64,000 bases of DNA. Source: Flavobacterium filum DSM 17961. Lineage in GTDB: Bacteria; Bacteroidota; Bacteroidia; Flavobacteriales; Flavobacteriaceae. The translations under genes and the position numbers were made by a program. The notes below the pieces were generated by a model. It did not search any database, was not told the origin of the DNA, and saw only the letters and a program-made list of their open reading frames with translations. The stretch is taken from positions 124,001 to 188,000 of the forward strand of contig NZ_AUDM01000005.1 of the NCBI RefSeq assembly GCF_000425465.1, given 5' to 3'. Below, piece by piece: positions 25,463 to 33,619 of this stretch; the first letter of the stretch is position 1; each line of letters opens with the position of its first letter.

Positions 25463-25836
25463 TATTCATTCCCAATCTCCTTAATCTCATCAACTTTATT
25501 CCACTGATATTCAGCAGAACCAAATCCTAGAATCGGATAGAAAATGATAGGTAACAATATTAATCCCACCGTAAATCCTGTAGATTTTCCAAATGATTTT
25601 GACAATTCATTCATTGCTACAATCAAAAAATAAATGTTTACCAATGGAATCAGAAACATAAAAATCCACCAAACTGGTTTTTTGATGATTTCTAATAAAA
25701 CGATGGTGCTGTAAATTGGAATCAAACAAGCCCATCCCGGTTTACCGGCTTTTGAAAAAATTTTCCATTGTGAAGCAATTAAAACTACAATTACTCCAAT
25801 GTAAAAAAGCAATAATACAATTAACATTGCGGCCAT
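25462..25836 (-). CDS. DUF5684-like small membrane protein
   Basis: The 124-residue protein has four hydrophobic segments with the motifs WKIFSKAGKPGWACLIPIYS and LLEIIKKPVWWIFMFLIPLVNIYF, as in DUF5684 membrane proteins (sometimes annotated as signal-peptidase-like, though no catalytic Ser/Lys is visible here). Function is unknown. It follows olsF on the minus strand with a 30-bp gap, so it may be cotranscribed with it. Confidence 0.7.
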   Translation of the reverse strand: MAAMLIVLLLFYIGVIVVLIASQWKIFSKAGKPGWACLIPIYSTIVLLEIIKKPVWWIFMFLIPLVNIYFLIVAMNELSKSFGKSTGFTVGLILLPIIFYPILGFGSAEYQWNKVDEIKEIGNE

Positions 25837-25866
25837 AAAATATAAAGTTTTGGTTAGTACAAATTA

Positions 25867-27663
25867 TTATCCTTTGTCTTTCTTTTCCAGTTCCGCCTGA
25901 AACTCTTCCATAACAGGTTTTACTGTACTTTCAGGTAAATCGGCTATTCGAATATACATCAGCCCATCTACTGCATTATTAAACAATGGATCAACATTAA
26001 AGGCAACCACGCGAGCGTTTTGCTTAATGTATTTTTTAATTAAAACAGGTAAACGCAAATTACCCGGTTCTACTTCATCTATGATTTTATCAAATTTATT
26101 TAAATCGGCTTCCGTTTCATTGAATACAAAGTCTTTATCGGCATCTTTCAGTTTTACTTTGTATTCTTTTTTCGGATGAATGTATTGTGCTACATACGGG
26201 TCATAATAATGCGATTTCATAAACTCAATCATCAGCGATTTAGAAAAATCGGAAAATTGATTACTGATACTTACACCACCAATCAAGTATTTATGTTCCG
26301 GATAACGAAGTGTGGTGTGCACAATTCCTTTCCATAATAAAAATAATGGCATTGGTTTTTGTTGGTATTCTTCTATTATAAAAGCCCGACCCATTTCAAT
26401 GGATTTGCTCATCATATCATATAATTCCGGTTCAAATCGAAATAATTCATGCAGATAAAAACCATCAATACCGTATTTTGTATAAATAGAAGAGCCTAAT
26501 CCCATTCGGTAGGCACCGGCAATCATTTGTGCATCGTCATCCCACAAAAACATATGGTGATAATACTTGTCATATTGATCTAAATCTAATGATTCATTGG
26601 TTCCTTCACCAATGGCTCTAAACGTAATTTCACGTAAGCGACCAATTTCATGTAAGATATTCGGAATTTTATCAGCAGTTACTAAGTAAACCTGATAATT
26701 TTTACTTTGCAATAAACGACAATCACTGTTTTCTTTCAACACAGCCATTTCTTCTAAAATTTTGTCGTGATTGGCCGGTTTGGCAATTTCTTTTGGGCTT
26801 TTAGTAAATTTTAAATTTGGAGCAGCTAATAATTTATTTCCTTTTTCAAAAGCATTGGCTAACATATATGTTTTTTTGCGAAGAAAATCAGAATATGACT
26901 CAATGCTTTCATATTCATTTTGTTCAGCAACAGAAATAGGTTTTCCAATGCGAACTTTGATTACTCTTTTTTTCTGAGTCAACAATTCCGAAGGCAATTT
27001 GGCTGTTCGTAGCGTATCGTTTATTTTGGATAAAAAGTAAAATAACCGACTGTTTTTCGCGTGAAAATAAATGGGAACCACCGGAACTTGAGCTTTTCTT
27101 ATCACTTTGATGGCTCCTTCTTCCCAAGGTTTATCCACCACTAAAACCCCATCTTTATAGGTGGAAACTTCTCCGGCCGGAAACATTCCCAATGGTTTTC
27201 CATCGCTTAAATGACGTAAAGTTTCTTTGATGCCAATCACACTCGATTTGGCATCTTTATGATTCTCAAACGGATTTACCGGCATGATATACGGTTTCAT
27301 CGGTTCGATTCGATGCAATAAAAAGTTGGCAATAATTTTGAAGTTAGGCTCGCGTTCCAACATTAATTTCAACAACAAAATTCCGTCAATTCCACCTAGC
27401 GGATGATTGGAAACAGTGATATAAGGGCCTTCTTTTGGTAGCCGTTTTAAATCTTCTTCAGGTATTTCAAACTTAATTTGAAATTCATCTAAAATGGCAT
27501 TTAAAAAGGGTACTTCAGATAAGTGCTTGTTGCGGTTGTATATTTTATTTAAGGTAGAAATTTTCAATGTTTTCATTAGCAACCAACCAATGCCGGTACC
27601 AATGAAGCCGTATTTGTCAACATTTATTGCTTTAGCAACTTCTTTTGCAGAAACTAAACCCAT
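25867..27663 (-). CDS. olsF: Bifunctional ornithine-lipid synthase OlsF-like acyltransferase
   Basis: The 598-residue protein joins two acyltransferases. Residues about 60-280 are a PlsC-type domain with SNHPLGGIDG (H87 and D93, a variant of HX4D) and FPAGEVS. Residues about 330-560 are an OlsB/GNAT-type N-acyltransferase domain (LREITFRAIGEGTNESLDLDQYDKYYHHMFLWDD, then IAGAYRMGLG). This order and length match OlsF described from Serratia and Flavobacterium johnsoniae, in which the C-terminal half makes lyso-ornithine lipid and the N-terminal half adds the second acyl chain. It should act at the inner membrane. A -7 box is at 27700-27707. Whether the amino acid is ornithine or another one is not shown by sequence alone. 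Confidence 0.85.
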   Translation of the reverse strand: MGLVSAKEVAKAINVDKYGFIGTGIGWLLMKTLKISTLNKIYNRNKHLSEVPFLNAILDEFQIKFEIPEEDLKRLPKEGPYITVSNHPLGGIDGILLLKLMLEREPNFKIIANFLLHRIEPMKPYIMPVNPFENHKDAKSSVIGIKETLRHLSDGKPLGMFPAGEVSTYKDGVLVVDKPWEEGAIKVIRKAQVPVVPIYFHAKNSRLFYFLSKINDTLRTAKLPSELLTQKKRVIKVRIGKPISVAEQNEYESIESYSDFLRKKTYMLANAFEKGNKLLAAPNLKFTKSPKEIAKPANHDKILEEMAVLKENSDCRLLQSKNYQVYLVTADKIPNILHEIGRLREITFRAIGEGTNESLDLDQYDKYYHHMFLWDDDAQMIAGAYRMGLGSSIYTKYGIDGFYLHELFRFEPELYDMMSKSIEMGRAFIIEEYQQKPMPLFLLWKGIVHTTLRYPEHKYLIGGVSISNQFSDFSKSLMIEFMKSHYYDPYVAQYIHPKKEYKVKLKDADKDFVFNETEADLNKFDKIIDEVEPGNLRLPVLIKKYIKQNARVVAFNVDPLFNNAVDGLMYIRIADLPESTVKPVMEEFQAELEKKDKG

Positions 27664-27699
27664 TCGTGATTTTTGTTTGTATGGTTTTGGTCAAAGTAA

Positions 27700-27707
27700 C
27701 AAATATA
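27700..27707 (-). promoter_or_regulatory. Probable -7 promoter box TATATTTG of olsF
   Basis: Perfect TAnnTTTG on the minus strand, 37 bp before the olsF ATG. A TTG lies 16 bp further upstream (27724-27726). Confidence 0.5.
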
Positions 27708-27790
27708 GTAATTCTGACGGTATCAACTTCATAAAAATCGAATAAAAAAGGTAAGTTGTTAAACATTTATTATAATATCTAAATGGGGTT

Positions 27791-27819
27791 TTGATACTCA
27801 AGGTTTTTAACTATTTTTG
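27791..27819 (+). promoter_or_regulatory. Promoter of xth (TTG - 18 bp - TATTTTTG)
   Basis: TTG at 27791-27793 and TATTTTTG at 27812-27819 match the Bacteroidetes -33/-7 pair with an 18-bp gap. The ATG follows 25 bp after the -7 box. Confidence 0.5.
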
Positions 27820-27844
27820 AAAAAGTATAAACCAAAATCATTCA

Positions 27845-28606
27845 ATGAAGATTATTTCCTATAATGTGAACGGAATTCGGGCCGCTATAACCAAAGGTTT
27901 TTTAGACTGGCTTCAACAAGCAAATCCGGATGTCATTTGTTTACAAGAAATCAAAGCTACAGAGGATCAAATTCCTACTGAAGCTATTGCAGCAGCAGGC
28001 TATCCTTATCAATATTACTTTTCTGCTCAAAAAAAAGGATATAGTGGCGTAGCTATTCTGTCTAAAATTCAACCCAAAAATGTTGTTTTCGGTACCGGAA
28101 TTGAATCAATGGATGTTGAAGGTCGAAATGTGAGAGCCGATTTTGATGATTTTTCGGTGATGAGTTTATATCTTCCATCCGGAACAAACATTGAACGATT
28201 AGACCATAAATTCAAATATATGGACGATTTTCAGCAGTATATTAATACGTTGAAAGTTGAAATTCCAAACTTAATTATTGGTGGCGATTATAACATTTGT
28301 CATGAAGCCATCGATATTCATGACCCTATCAGAAATGCAACCGTTTCCGGATTTTTACCTGAAGAACGACGTTGGTTAGATGGTTTTATGAAAAGCGGAT
28401 TCATTGATAGTTTCCGTCATTTTAATAAAGAACCCCATCAATATTCGTGGTGGAGTTATCGTGCCAATGCCCGAAACAATAACAAAGGATGGCGAATTGA
28501 TTATCATTTGGTGAGTGAACCCCTCCGAAACCGATTAAAAAGAGCAGTCATTCTTCCGGAAGCGAAACATTCTGACCATTGCCCAATTGTAGTAGAAATT
28601 GACTAA
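27845..28606 (+). CDS. xth: Exodeoxyribonuclease III (AP endonuclease)
   Basis: The 253-residue protein is a complete member of the ExoIII/AP endonuclease family: MKIISYNVNGIRAA, LQEIKA (metal-binding Glu), GYSGVAILSK, IGGDYNICHE (catalytic Asp and Asn), WWSYRANARNNNKGWRIDYHLVS and KHSDHCPIVVEID at the end (catalytic His). It incises DNA 5' to abasic sites and removes nucleotides from 3' ends in base excision repair. The downstream OmpA-type gene begins 25 bp after its stop. Confidence 0.95.
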   Translation: MKIISYNVNGIRAAITKGFLDWLQQANPDVICLQEIKATEDQIPTEAIAAAGYPYQYYFSAQKKGYSGVAILSKIQPKNVVFGTGIESMDVEGRNVRADFDDFSVMSLYLPSGTNIERLDHKFKYMDDFQQYINTLKVEIPNLIIGGDYNICHEAIDIHDPIRNATVSGFLPEERRWLDGFMKSGFIDSFRHFNKEPHQYSWWSYRANARNNNKGWRIDYHLVSEPLRNRLKRAVILPEAKHSDHCPIVVEID

Positions 28607-28631
28607 AAATAAACCTCAAATAACAAACAAA

Positions 28632-29597
28632 ATGATTAAAAAAGTTTCTTTAATAGTATTGGTGGCGGCATTATCCACTTCATGCGTTTCAAAAAAAGTA
28701 TATAATGAATTAGAAAGCAAATATGCAGCTTTAAAAAAACAACAACGCGAGTTATCAGATGAAAATCACGGACTTGAAAAAGCTAAAAATCAATTAGAAA
28801 ACGACTTGAAGAAAAACCAAGATGAATTAGCCAAAATCAAAGCCGAACGCGATAAATTAAAAACAGATTATGATGCTGCGGCCAATAATTTAAAAACATT
28901 ACAAACTTCGTATGCCGCGTTAGAAAAAAATTCTGATGAAGCTTTGCAAGCTAATATGAAGAAAAACAGAGAGTTATTAGCTCAGCTTGACGCAAAAGAG
29001 AAAGCATTGGCAGCCGAACAAGATCGATTGAACAAATTACAAGCTGATTTAAAAGACCGTTCGCAACGTGTAGATGAATTAGAAGGTTTGATTGCAGCAA
29101 AAGAAGCCAATATGCGAAAATTGAAAGAAACACTTTCAAAAGCGTTGGGCGGATTTGAAGGAAAAGGACTTACGGTGGAGCAAAAAAACGGAAAAGTGTA
29201 TGTTTCCATGGAAAATAAATTACTCTTCCAAACCGGTAGCTGGGCTGTTGGTTCAGAAGGTAGAAAAGCCGTTGTTGAGGTGGGAAAAGTATTAGCTCAA
29301 AACCCGGATATTTCTGTATTAATTGAAGGACATACCGATAATGACAAAATCACAGGAACATTAGGTGGCGGAATCGAAAACAACTGGGATTTATCTACTA
29401 AAAGAGCAACTGCCATTGTGAATATTTTAGCAGAAAATAAAGGTGTTTTAAAAGAAAATCTTACTGCTGCCGGACGTGGAGAATTTGCTCCACTTATGAC
29501 AAATGATTCTCCGGAAGGCAAAGCTAAAAATCGTAGAATCGAAATTATTTTGACACCGAAATTAGATGAGATTTCTAAAATGTTGAATGAATTATAA
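28632..29597 (+). CDS. OmpA-family outer-membrane lipoprotein with coiled coil
   Basis: The start was placed at ATG 28632, which gives a lipoprotein signal with lipobox LSTSC (Cys18) and a product of 321 residues; an upstream TTG would add an unlikely polar extension. After the Cys comes a long coiled coil (about 25-175, many KNQLEND/KDRSQRVDELE heptads), then an OmpA C-terminal domain (about 200-310) with ISVLIEGHTDND and the NRRIEIIL tail that binds peptidoglycan. It likely links the outer membrane to the cell wall. The odd coiled coil could span the periplasm. Confidence 0.9.
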   Translation: MIKKVSLIVLVAALSTSCVSKKVYNELESKYAALKKQQRELSDENHGLEKAKNQLENDLKKNQDELAKIKAERDKLKTDYDAAANNLKTLQTSYAALEKNSDEALQANMKKNRELLAQLDAKEKALAAEQDRLNKLQADLKDRSQRVDELEGLIAAKEANMRKLKETLSKALGGFEGKGLTVEQKNGKVYVSMENKLLFQTGSWAVGSEGRKAVVEVGKVLAQNPDISVLIEGHTDNDKITGTLGGGIENNWDLSTKRATAIVNILAENKGVLKENLTAAGRGEFAPLMTNDSPEGKAKNRRIEIILTPKLDEISKMLNEL

Positions 29598-29601
29598 AAT
29601 A

Positions 29602-29693
29602 GGTTCTGAGTCGCTAAGGTGCTAAGTTACTAAGATTTTGATCTTACCTCAGCACCTCAGCACCTTAGTACCTCAGTCCCTCAGTCCCTCAAA
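29602..29693. repeat. Octamer-repeat hairpin between the OmpA and aldo/keto reductase genes
   Basis: The right arm is six octamers (ACCTCAGC, ACCTCAGC, ACCTTAGT, ACCTCAGT, CCCTCAGT, CCCTCAAA; 29646-29693) that end exactly at the next ATG. The left arm (29607-29635, CTGAGTCGCTAAGGTGCTAA and on) is made of the same octamers in the opposite sense. The two arms can fold into an imperfect stem with a short loop near 29636-29641. The unit family is that of 18488-18551. Confidence 0.8.
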
Positions 29694-30728
29694 ATGAAAT
29701 ATACAACCCTTTCCCACACCAACATAAAAATCAGTACAATCTGTTTGGGAACCATGACTTTTGGTGAACAAAATACCGAAAGTGAAGCCCATGAACAATT
29801 GGATTATGCCGTTTCTCGTGGTATAAATTTCATTGATACGGCAGAAATGTACCCGATTGCTGCCCGAAAAGAAACCTTGGGAAGTACCGAACGATTTATC
29901 GGAAGTTGGTTAAAAAACAGAGGAAAACGTGATGATTTAGTAATCGCCACAAAAATTGCTGGACCCAATCGCGGAATGGAGTATATTCGTCAACCGCTTG
30001 ATTTTTCTGCCAAAAGTATCAAAGAAGCGGTTGATTTAAGTTTGAAAAACCTGCAAACTGATTACATCGATTTGTACCAAATGCATTGGCCGGAACGCGT
30101 AATGAATATGTTTGGAAAACGCGGTTTAACCGAAATTGATACCAATTGGAAAGAAAACATTGCTGAAGTTTTATCTGTTTATAATGAGTTAATTAAATCT
30201 GGAAAGATTCGCCATATTGGCGTTTCTAACGAAGCTCCATGGGCTGTGATGAAGTTCATCAGCGAAAGCGAAAAGCATAATCTACCTCGAATTGCTACGA
30301 TTCAAAATCCGTATTCGTTGTTAAATCGACTTTTTGAAGTGGGTTTAACGGAAGTTTGTATGCGAGAAAATATTGGTTTAATGGCGTATTCTCCACTTGG
30401 TTTTGGCATTTTATCAGGTAAACATTTAAATGGAGCCCAACCCAATTCTCGCATAAGATTGTTTCCGCAATTTACACGATATACCTCTGAAAATGCAACC
30501 AAAGCCACAAAATTATATCAAGAATTAGCCCATAGTCACGGATTGACTTTAACGCAAATGGCATTGGCTTTTGTACAACATCAACAATTTGTGATGAGCA
30601 CGATTATTGGAGCAACTTCTTTACAACAGTTGAAAGAAAACATCGACTCACATGAAATTGTACTTTCAGAAGAAATTTTAAAAGAAATAGAAAAAATCCA
30701 CGAAATGATACCGAATCCGGCACCATAA
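29694..30728 (+). CDS. Aldo/keto reductase
   Basis: The 344-residue enzyme is a TIM-barrel NADPH-dependent reductase of the Tas/AKR type. Seen are LGTMTFGEQNTESEAHEQLDYAV, FIDTAEMYP (catalytic Asp and Tyr), ATKIAGP (catalytic Lys), DLYQMHWPER (catalytic His), IRHIGVSNE and MAYSPLGFGILSGK, with the C-terminal cofactor segment STIIGATSLQQLKENI. It resembles E. coli Tas. It acts in the cytoplasm on an unknown carbonyl substrate. It follows a long octamer-repeat spacer and has no partner gene. Confidence 0.93.
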   Translation: MKYTTLSHTNIKISTICLGTMTFGEQNTESEAHEQLDYAVSRGINFIDTAEMYPIAARKETLGSTERFIGSWLKNRGKRDDLVIATKIAGPNRGMEYIRQPLDFSAKSIKEAVDLSLKNLQTDYIDLYQMHWPERVMNMFGKRGLTEIDTNWKENIAEVLSVYNELIKSGKIRHIGVSNEAPWAVMKFISESEKHNLPRIATIQNPYSLLNRLFEVGLTEVCMRENIGLMAYSPLGFGILSGKHLNGAQPNSRIRLFPQFTRYTSENATKATKLYQELAHSHGLTLTQMALAFVQHQQFVMSTIIGATSLQQLKENIDSHEIVLSEEILKEIEKIHEMIPNPAP

Positions 30729-30741
30729 GTTGGTTATCAGT

Positions 30742-30896
30742 CAGTTAACTGTTAAAAGTCGCAGAATACACTGCATTCTAGTCCTTCAGACGAAGGAGGA
30801 ATCTCAATCGCAGTTTTCACAAAATATTGTAGAAAGCTGTCAAATCTGTGTAAATCTGCGTTTTGCAAAGCAAATCCGTCCCGATAGCTATCGGAA
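30742..30896. repeat. Cluster of small palindromes in the aldo/keto reductase - sugar dehydrogenase spacer
   Basis: This convergent 190-bp spacer holds CAGTTAACTG (30742-30751), TCCTTC-AGAC-GAAGGA (30782-30797) and CCGATAGCTATCGG (30882-30895), all perfect inverted repeats. No ORF or T-tailed terminator is evident. Confidence 0.6.
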
Positions 30897-30918
30897 TCAG
30901 CGTTCCATTTTCGGGAGA

Positions 30919-32295
30919 TTATTTTACCATCAACTTACTCGTAAACGTATTTCCGTTTGCTTCTTCTACAGAAACAACATACAATCCCGGCGACAATTGA
31001 CCAATAGAAATCTCAGTTGATTCTGCTGAGTTCATGTTTTGATGCATTACTTTTTTACCCATCATATCAAAAACACTCAATTGAGTCAAATTCAAAAGCG
31101 AAGTATTTTGAAGTGTAACGCTATGCTGTGCCGGATTAGGATACAAGCTTAGCCCGTTTCGTTGAAAATCTTCGGTACCTAAACTCGTATCAATAATTTT
31201 AGAAATGGTTCCATTAGAAATTCCGGCAACATATAATTCTCCATTGATATCCTCACCAAACGAAACAAAATTACCGGTAAAAAGGCTTGACCACGTTATA
31301 GTTCCTCCGCTATTTTCTACCCATCCAATTCGATTTGAACAATAGTCAGAAAAAAAATATTTTCCTACCATGTTAGGATAGGTTGAACCTCTGTAAACAT
31401 AACCACCTGTAATTGAGCAATAACCGTTACCGAGTGCGTAATTTGCTACTGGCATAAAATAATTAGAGACACTTTGACAACCATTTGTATTATAAGGAAT
31501 GTTAGCTTCATAACATCGCCAACCATAGTTTAGACCGGCAGTAAGAGGTGTGGATACTTTGTTGATTTCTTCACGAGCATCTTGACCCACATCGGCAATC
31601 CATAAATCACCGGTTTGTTTGTCAAATGAAAATTTCCATGGATTACGCATGCCAACTCCCCAAATTTCATCTGCACCTGGAGTTGCTCCTGCATATGGAT
31701 TTCCTGCCGGAATAGTGTAAGGAGAACCACTATCTACATCAATACGAAGCATTTTTCCTAATAACGAATTGATGTTTTGACCATAATTACTAGGGTCACC
31801 AAAACTACCGCCATCACCCATACCTATATATAAATACCCATCCGGACCAAAAACCAACGAACCACCATTGTGATTGCTAAATGGCTGACTTACGGTCAAC
31901 AAGACCTGTCCGCTGTTAGCATCTGCTACATCTGGGTTGGCACTTACGTTATACCTTGCAATTACCGTAGCTCCATCACTAGCACGAGTGTAATTCACAT
32001 AAAAATAACCATTTGTGGCATAATTGGGGTGAAAAGCTAAACCAAGCAAGCCTCTTTCGCCCCCGGAAACAATAGTTGAAGAAGTCAAAGTTAAAAAGTT
32101 AGTGGCATTAATAGTGCCGTTTGCATTTAAAATACGAATCGCACCGCCACGTTGCACGACAAACAAACGAGAATCACCGGCATTAACAATCGCTACCGGA
32201 CTCGAAAAACCCGTAGCAAACGTTTGTAAACCGATGGTTTGTGCAAAAGAAATGGTGGTTAGCAAAACAACACAAAATTGTAAAAGTCTTTTCAT
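30919..32295 (-). CDS. Secreted PQQ-dependent sugar dehydrogenase-like protein with T9SS sorting domain
   Basis: The 458-residue protein has a signal peptide ending at SFAQ (residue 19), a six-bladed propeller of the glucose/sorbosone dehydrogenase family (residues 22-365; GLQTFATGFSSPVAIVNAG, NHNGGSLVFGPDGYLYIGMGDGG, ADVGQDAREEIN) and a T9SS type A sorting domain (YPNPAQHSVTL to the end). The family oxidises aldose sugars with PQQ and calcium. The His in SNHNGGSLVFG matches the catalytic position of soluble glucose dehydrogenase. Whether this cell makes PQQ cannot be seen here. It is transcribed convergently to the aldo/keto reductase. Confidence 0.85.
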   Translation of the reverse strand: MKRLLQFCVVLLTTISFAQTIGLQTFATGFSSPVAIVNAGDSRLFVVQRGGAIRILNANGTINATNFLTLTSSTIVSGGERGLLGLAFHPNYATNGYFYVNYTRASDGATVIARYNVSANPDVADANSGQVLLTVSQPFSNHNGGSLVFGPDGYLYIGMGDGGSFGDPSNYGQNINSLLGKMLRIDVDSGSPYTIPAGNPYAGATPGADEIWGVGMRNPWKFSFDKQTGDLWIADVGQDAREEINKVSTPLTAGLNYGWRCYEANIPYNTNGCQSVSNYFMPVANYALGNGYCSITGGYVYRGSTYPNMVGKYFFSDYCSNRIGWVENSGGTITWSSLFTGNFVSFGEDINGELYVAGISNGTISKIIDTSLGTEDFQRNGLSLYPNPAQHSVTLQNTSLLNLTQLSVFDMMGKKVMHQNMNSAESTEISIGQLSPGLYVVSVEEANGNTFTSKLMVK

Positions 32296-32362
32296 AGCAT
32301 TTTTAGTTTTTGGAAAGGTAAAAATAGTAAAAAATTATAAATTCTTTCATTTTAGTAAGTTA

Positions 32363-32398
32363 CAAAAAAAACCGCCCCAAATCACTTCGAGACGGTTC
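32363..32398 (-). terminator. Terminator after the VWA lipoprotein gene
   Basis: On the minus strand AACCGTC and GGCGGTT form a 7-bp stem (one G-T pair) with a 14-nt loop, followed by a run of eight T. It sits 20 bp after the VWA stop. Confidence 0.65.
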
Positions 32399-32417
32399 AA
32401 CCACAATCCAACTAAAA

Positions 32418-33593
32418 TTAGTTCACTACAACATAACCTTTTGTTTTGGCAACACTATGAATAGAGGTTGTTATGGCATTACCCAAATCGTCTTGCGACT
32501 TGGTTTTTTTTGATTCGGTATCAATATAAGCTTGGCGTTTTTTAGAAAGTTCATCCATTTCTTTTTGAATGGTTTCGCGTTCTTTGGTTTTTTGGGTTAC
32601 AATCGTTTTAATTTCCTCTTTCGATTTGTTCTTTAGTTCCGCCGGAAGTTCTTCTACTTTCAAATTGTCTAAAGCTTTGCTATCTTTCTTAGCTTTATCC
32701 ACCAAATCCCAACTTTCATTTTTATACACGGCTTTTGATTTGCTCACCGCTCTTTCGGCATAATTGGCTCCCGAAATGGATTGAGCATTGGCATCTTGCA
32801 CTTCCTGAGCCATTTTTTTCTCAGCTCCTTTAGCACCATAACCAATATACGTTTTGTTCAATCGCACGTTGCATTGCGAAATCTGGTCGTCATACGGCGT
32901 CACGATATACCGTACTTTGGCATTAGAATCGATGTTGAAATATTTTCCTTGTCCCACATCGGCACCGTCTTTCCACAAACCACGAATACCTTCTTCGGCA
33001 CTGCCACAATAAATTGTGTTGATATAAATGCCTTTTTTCAACGCATCGGCAATCGCTTCTTTGTAGTTGACGGTACCTTGAGTAAAAGGCTCATTTCCGG
33101 CAATATAAATGAGTTTCATGTTTTTCAAGCCGTCTTTCCAGGTCAGTTTTTGCGACGCATCTTGAATCACCGCTCCGCAGTATTCGCTACCGCCATTGGT
33201 TCGCAAAGCGAAAAGTTTTTCCGAAATTAAATCTAAGTCATTGGTCAATGGGGTTACTTGTCTAATAAAATTGGAAGCACTGCTCAATCCATCGTTGCCG
33301 TATTCATACAACGCAATTTCAATATCAGGCGTTTTTCCTTCGTATTTCAAGGTCGTTAAGGTGTTTACAATGTTCCACAAACGGGATTTGGCTTGTTCAA
33401 TCAATCCATCCATGCTGTTGGACGTGTCTAGCAATAAAGCCACTTGAATGGTTCCTTCGGTAGTGGTTTCTTCTGGTTGTTGACTGTTTTTTCCACTTGT
33501 ATGCTCTGCAAGAGTAGCGGTATTTATTTTCTTTTCGCAGCTAAACATCACCATTGAAGTGAGTAAAGCAAAGGTTAAAACTAAATTTTTCAT
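32418..33593 (-). CDS. VWA-domain lipoprotein
   Basis: The 391-residue protein has a lipoprotein signal with lipobox MFSC (Cys19). The VWA domain covers residues about 45-260 and has a MIDAS-like DTSNSMDG motif, a further Thr region near GYGAKG, and QDASQKLTWKDGLKNMKLIYIAGNEPF. The C-terminus is charged and helical (KNKSKEEIKTIVTQKTKERETIQKEMDELSKKRQAY). It should be lipid-anchored outside the inner membrane and bind a protein through a metal ion. It lies 26 bp after the squalene-cyclase-like gene on the same strand, and the two are almost surely cotranscribed. The role is unknown. Confidence 0.8.
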   Translation of the reverse strand: MKNLVLTFALLTSMVMFSCEKKINTATLAEHTSGKNSQQPEETTTEGTIQVALLLDTSNSMDGLIEQAKSRLWNIVNTLTTLKYEGKTPDIEIALYEYGNDGLSSASNFIRQVTPLTNDLDLISEKLFALRTNGGSEYCGAVIQDASQKLTWKDGLKNMKLIYIAGNEPFTQGTVNYKEAIADALKKGIYINTIYCGSAEEGIRGLWKDGADVGQGKYFNIDSNAKVRYIVTPYDDQISQCNVRLNKTYIGYGAKGAEKKMAQEVQDANAQSISGANYAERAVSKSKAVYKNESWDLVDKAKKDSKALDNLKVEELPAELKNKSKEEIKTIVTQKTKERETIQKEMDELSKKRQAYIDTESKKTKSQDDLGNAITTSIHSVAKTKGYVVVN

Positions 33594-33619
33594 ACGATTG
33601 TGTTTTTAAATTGTTGAAA

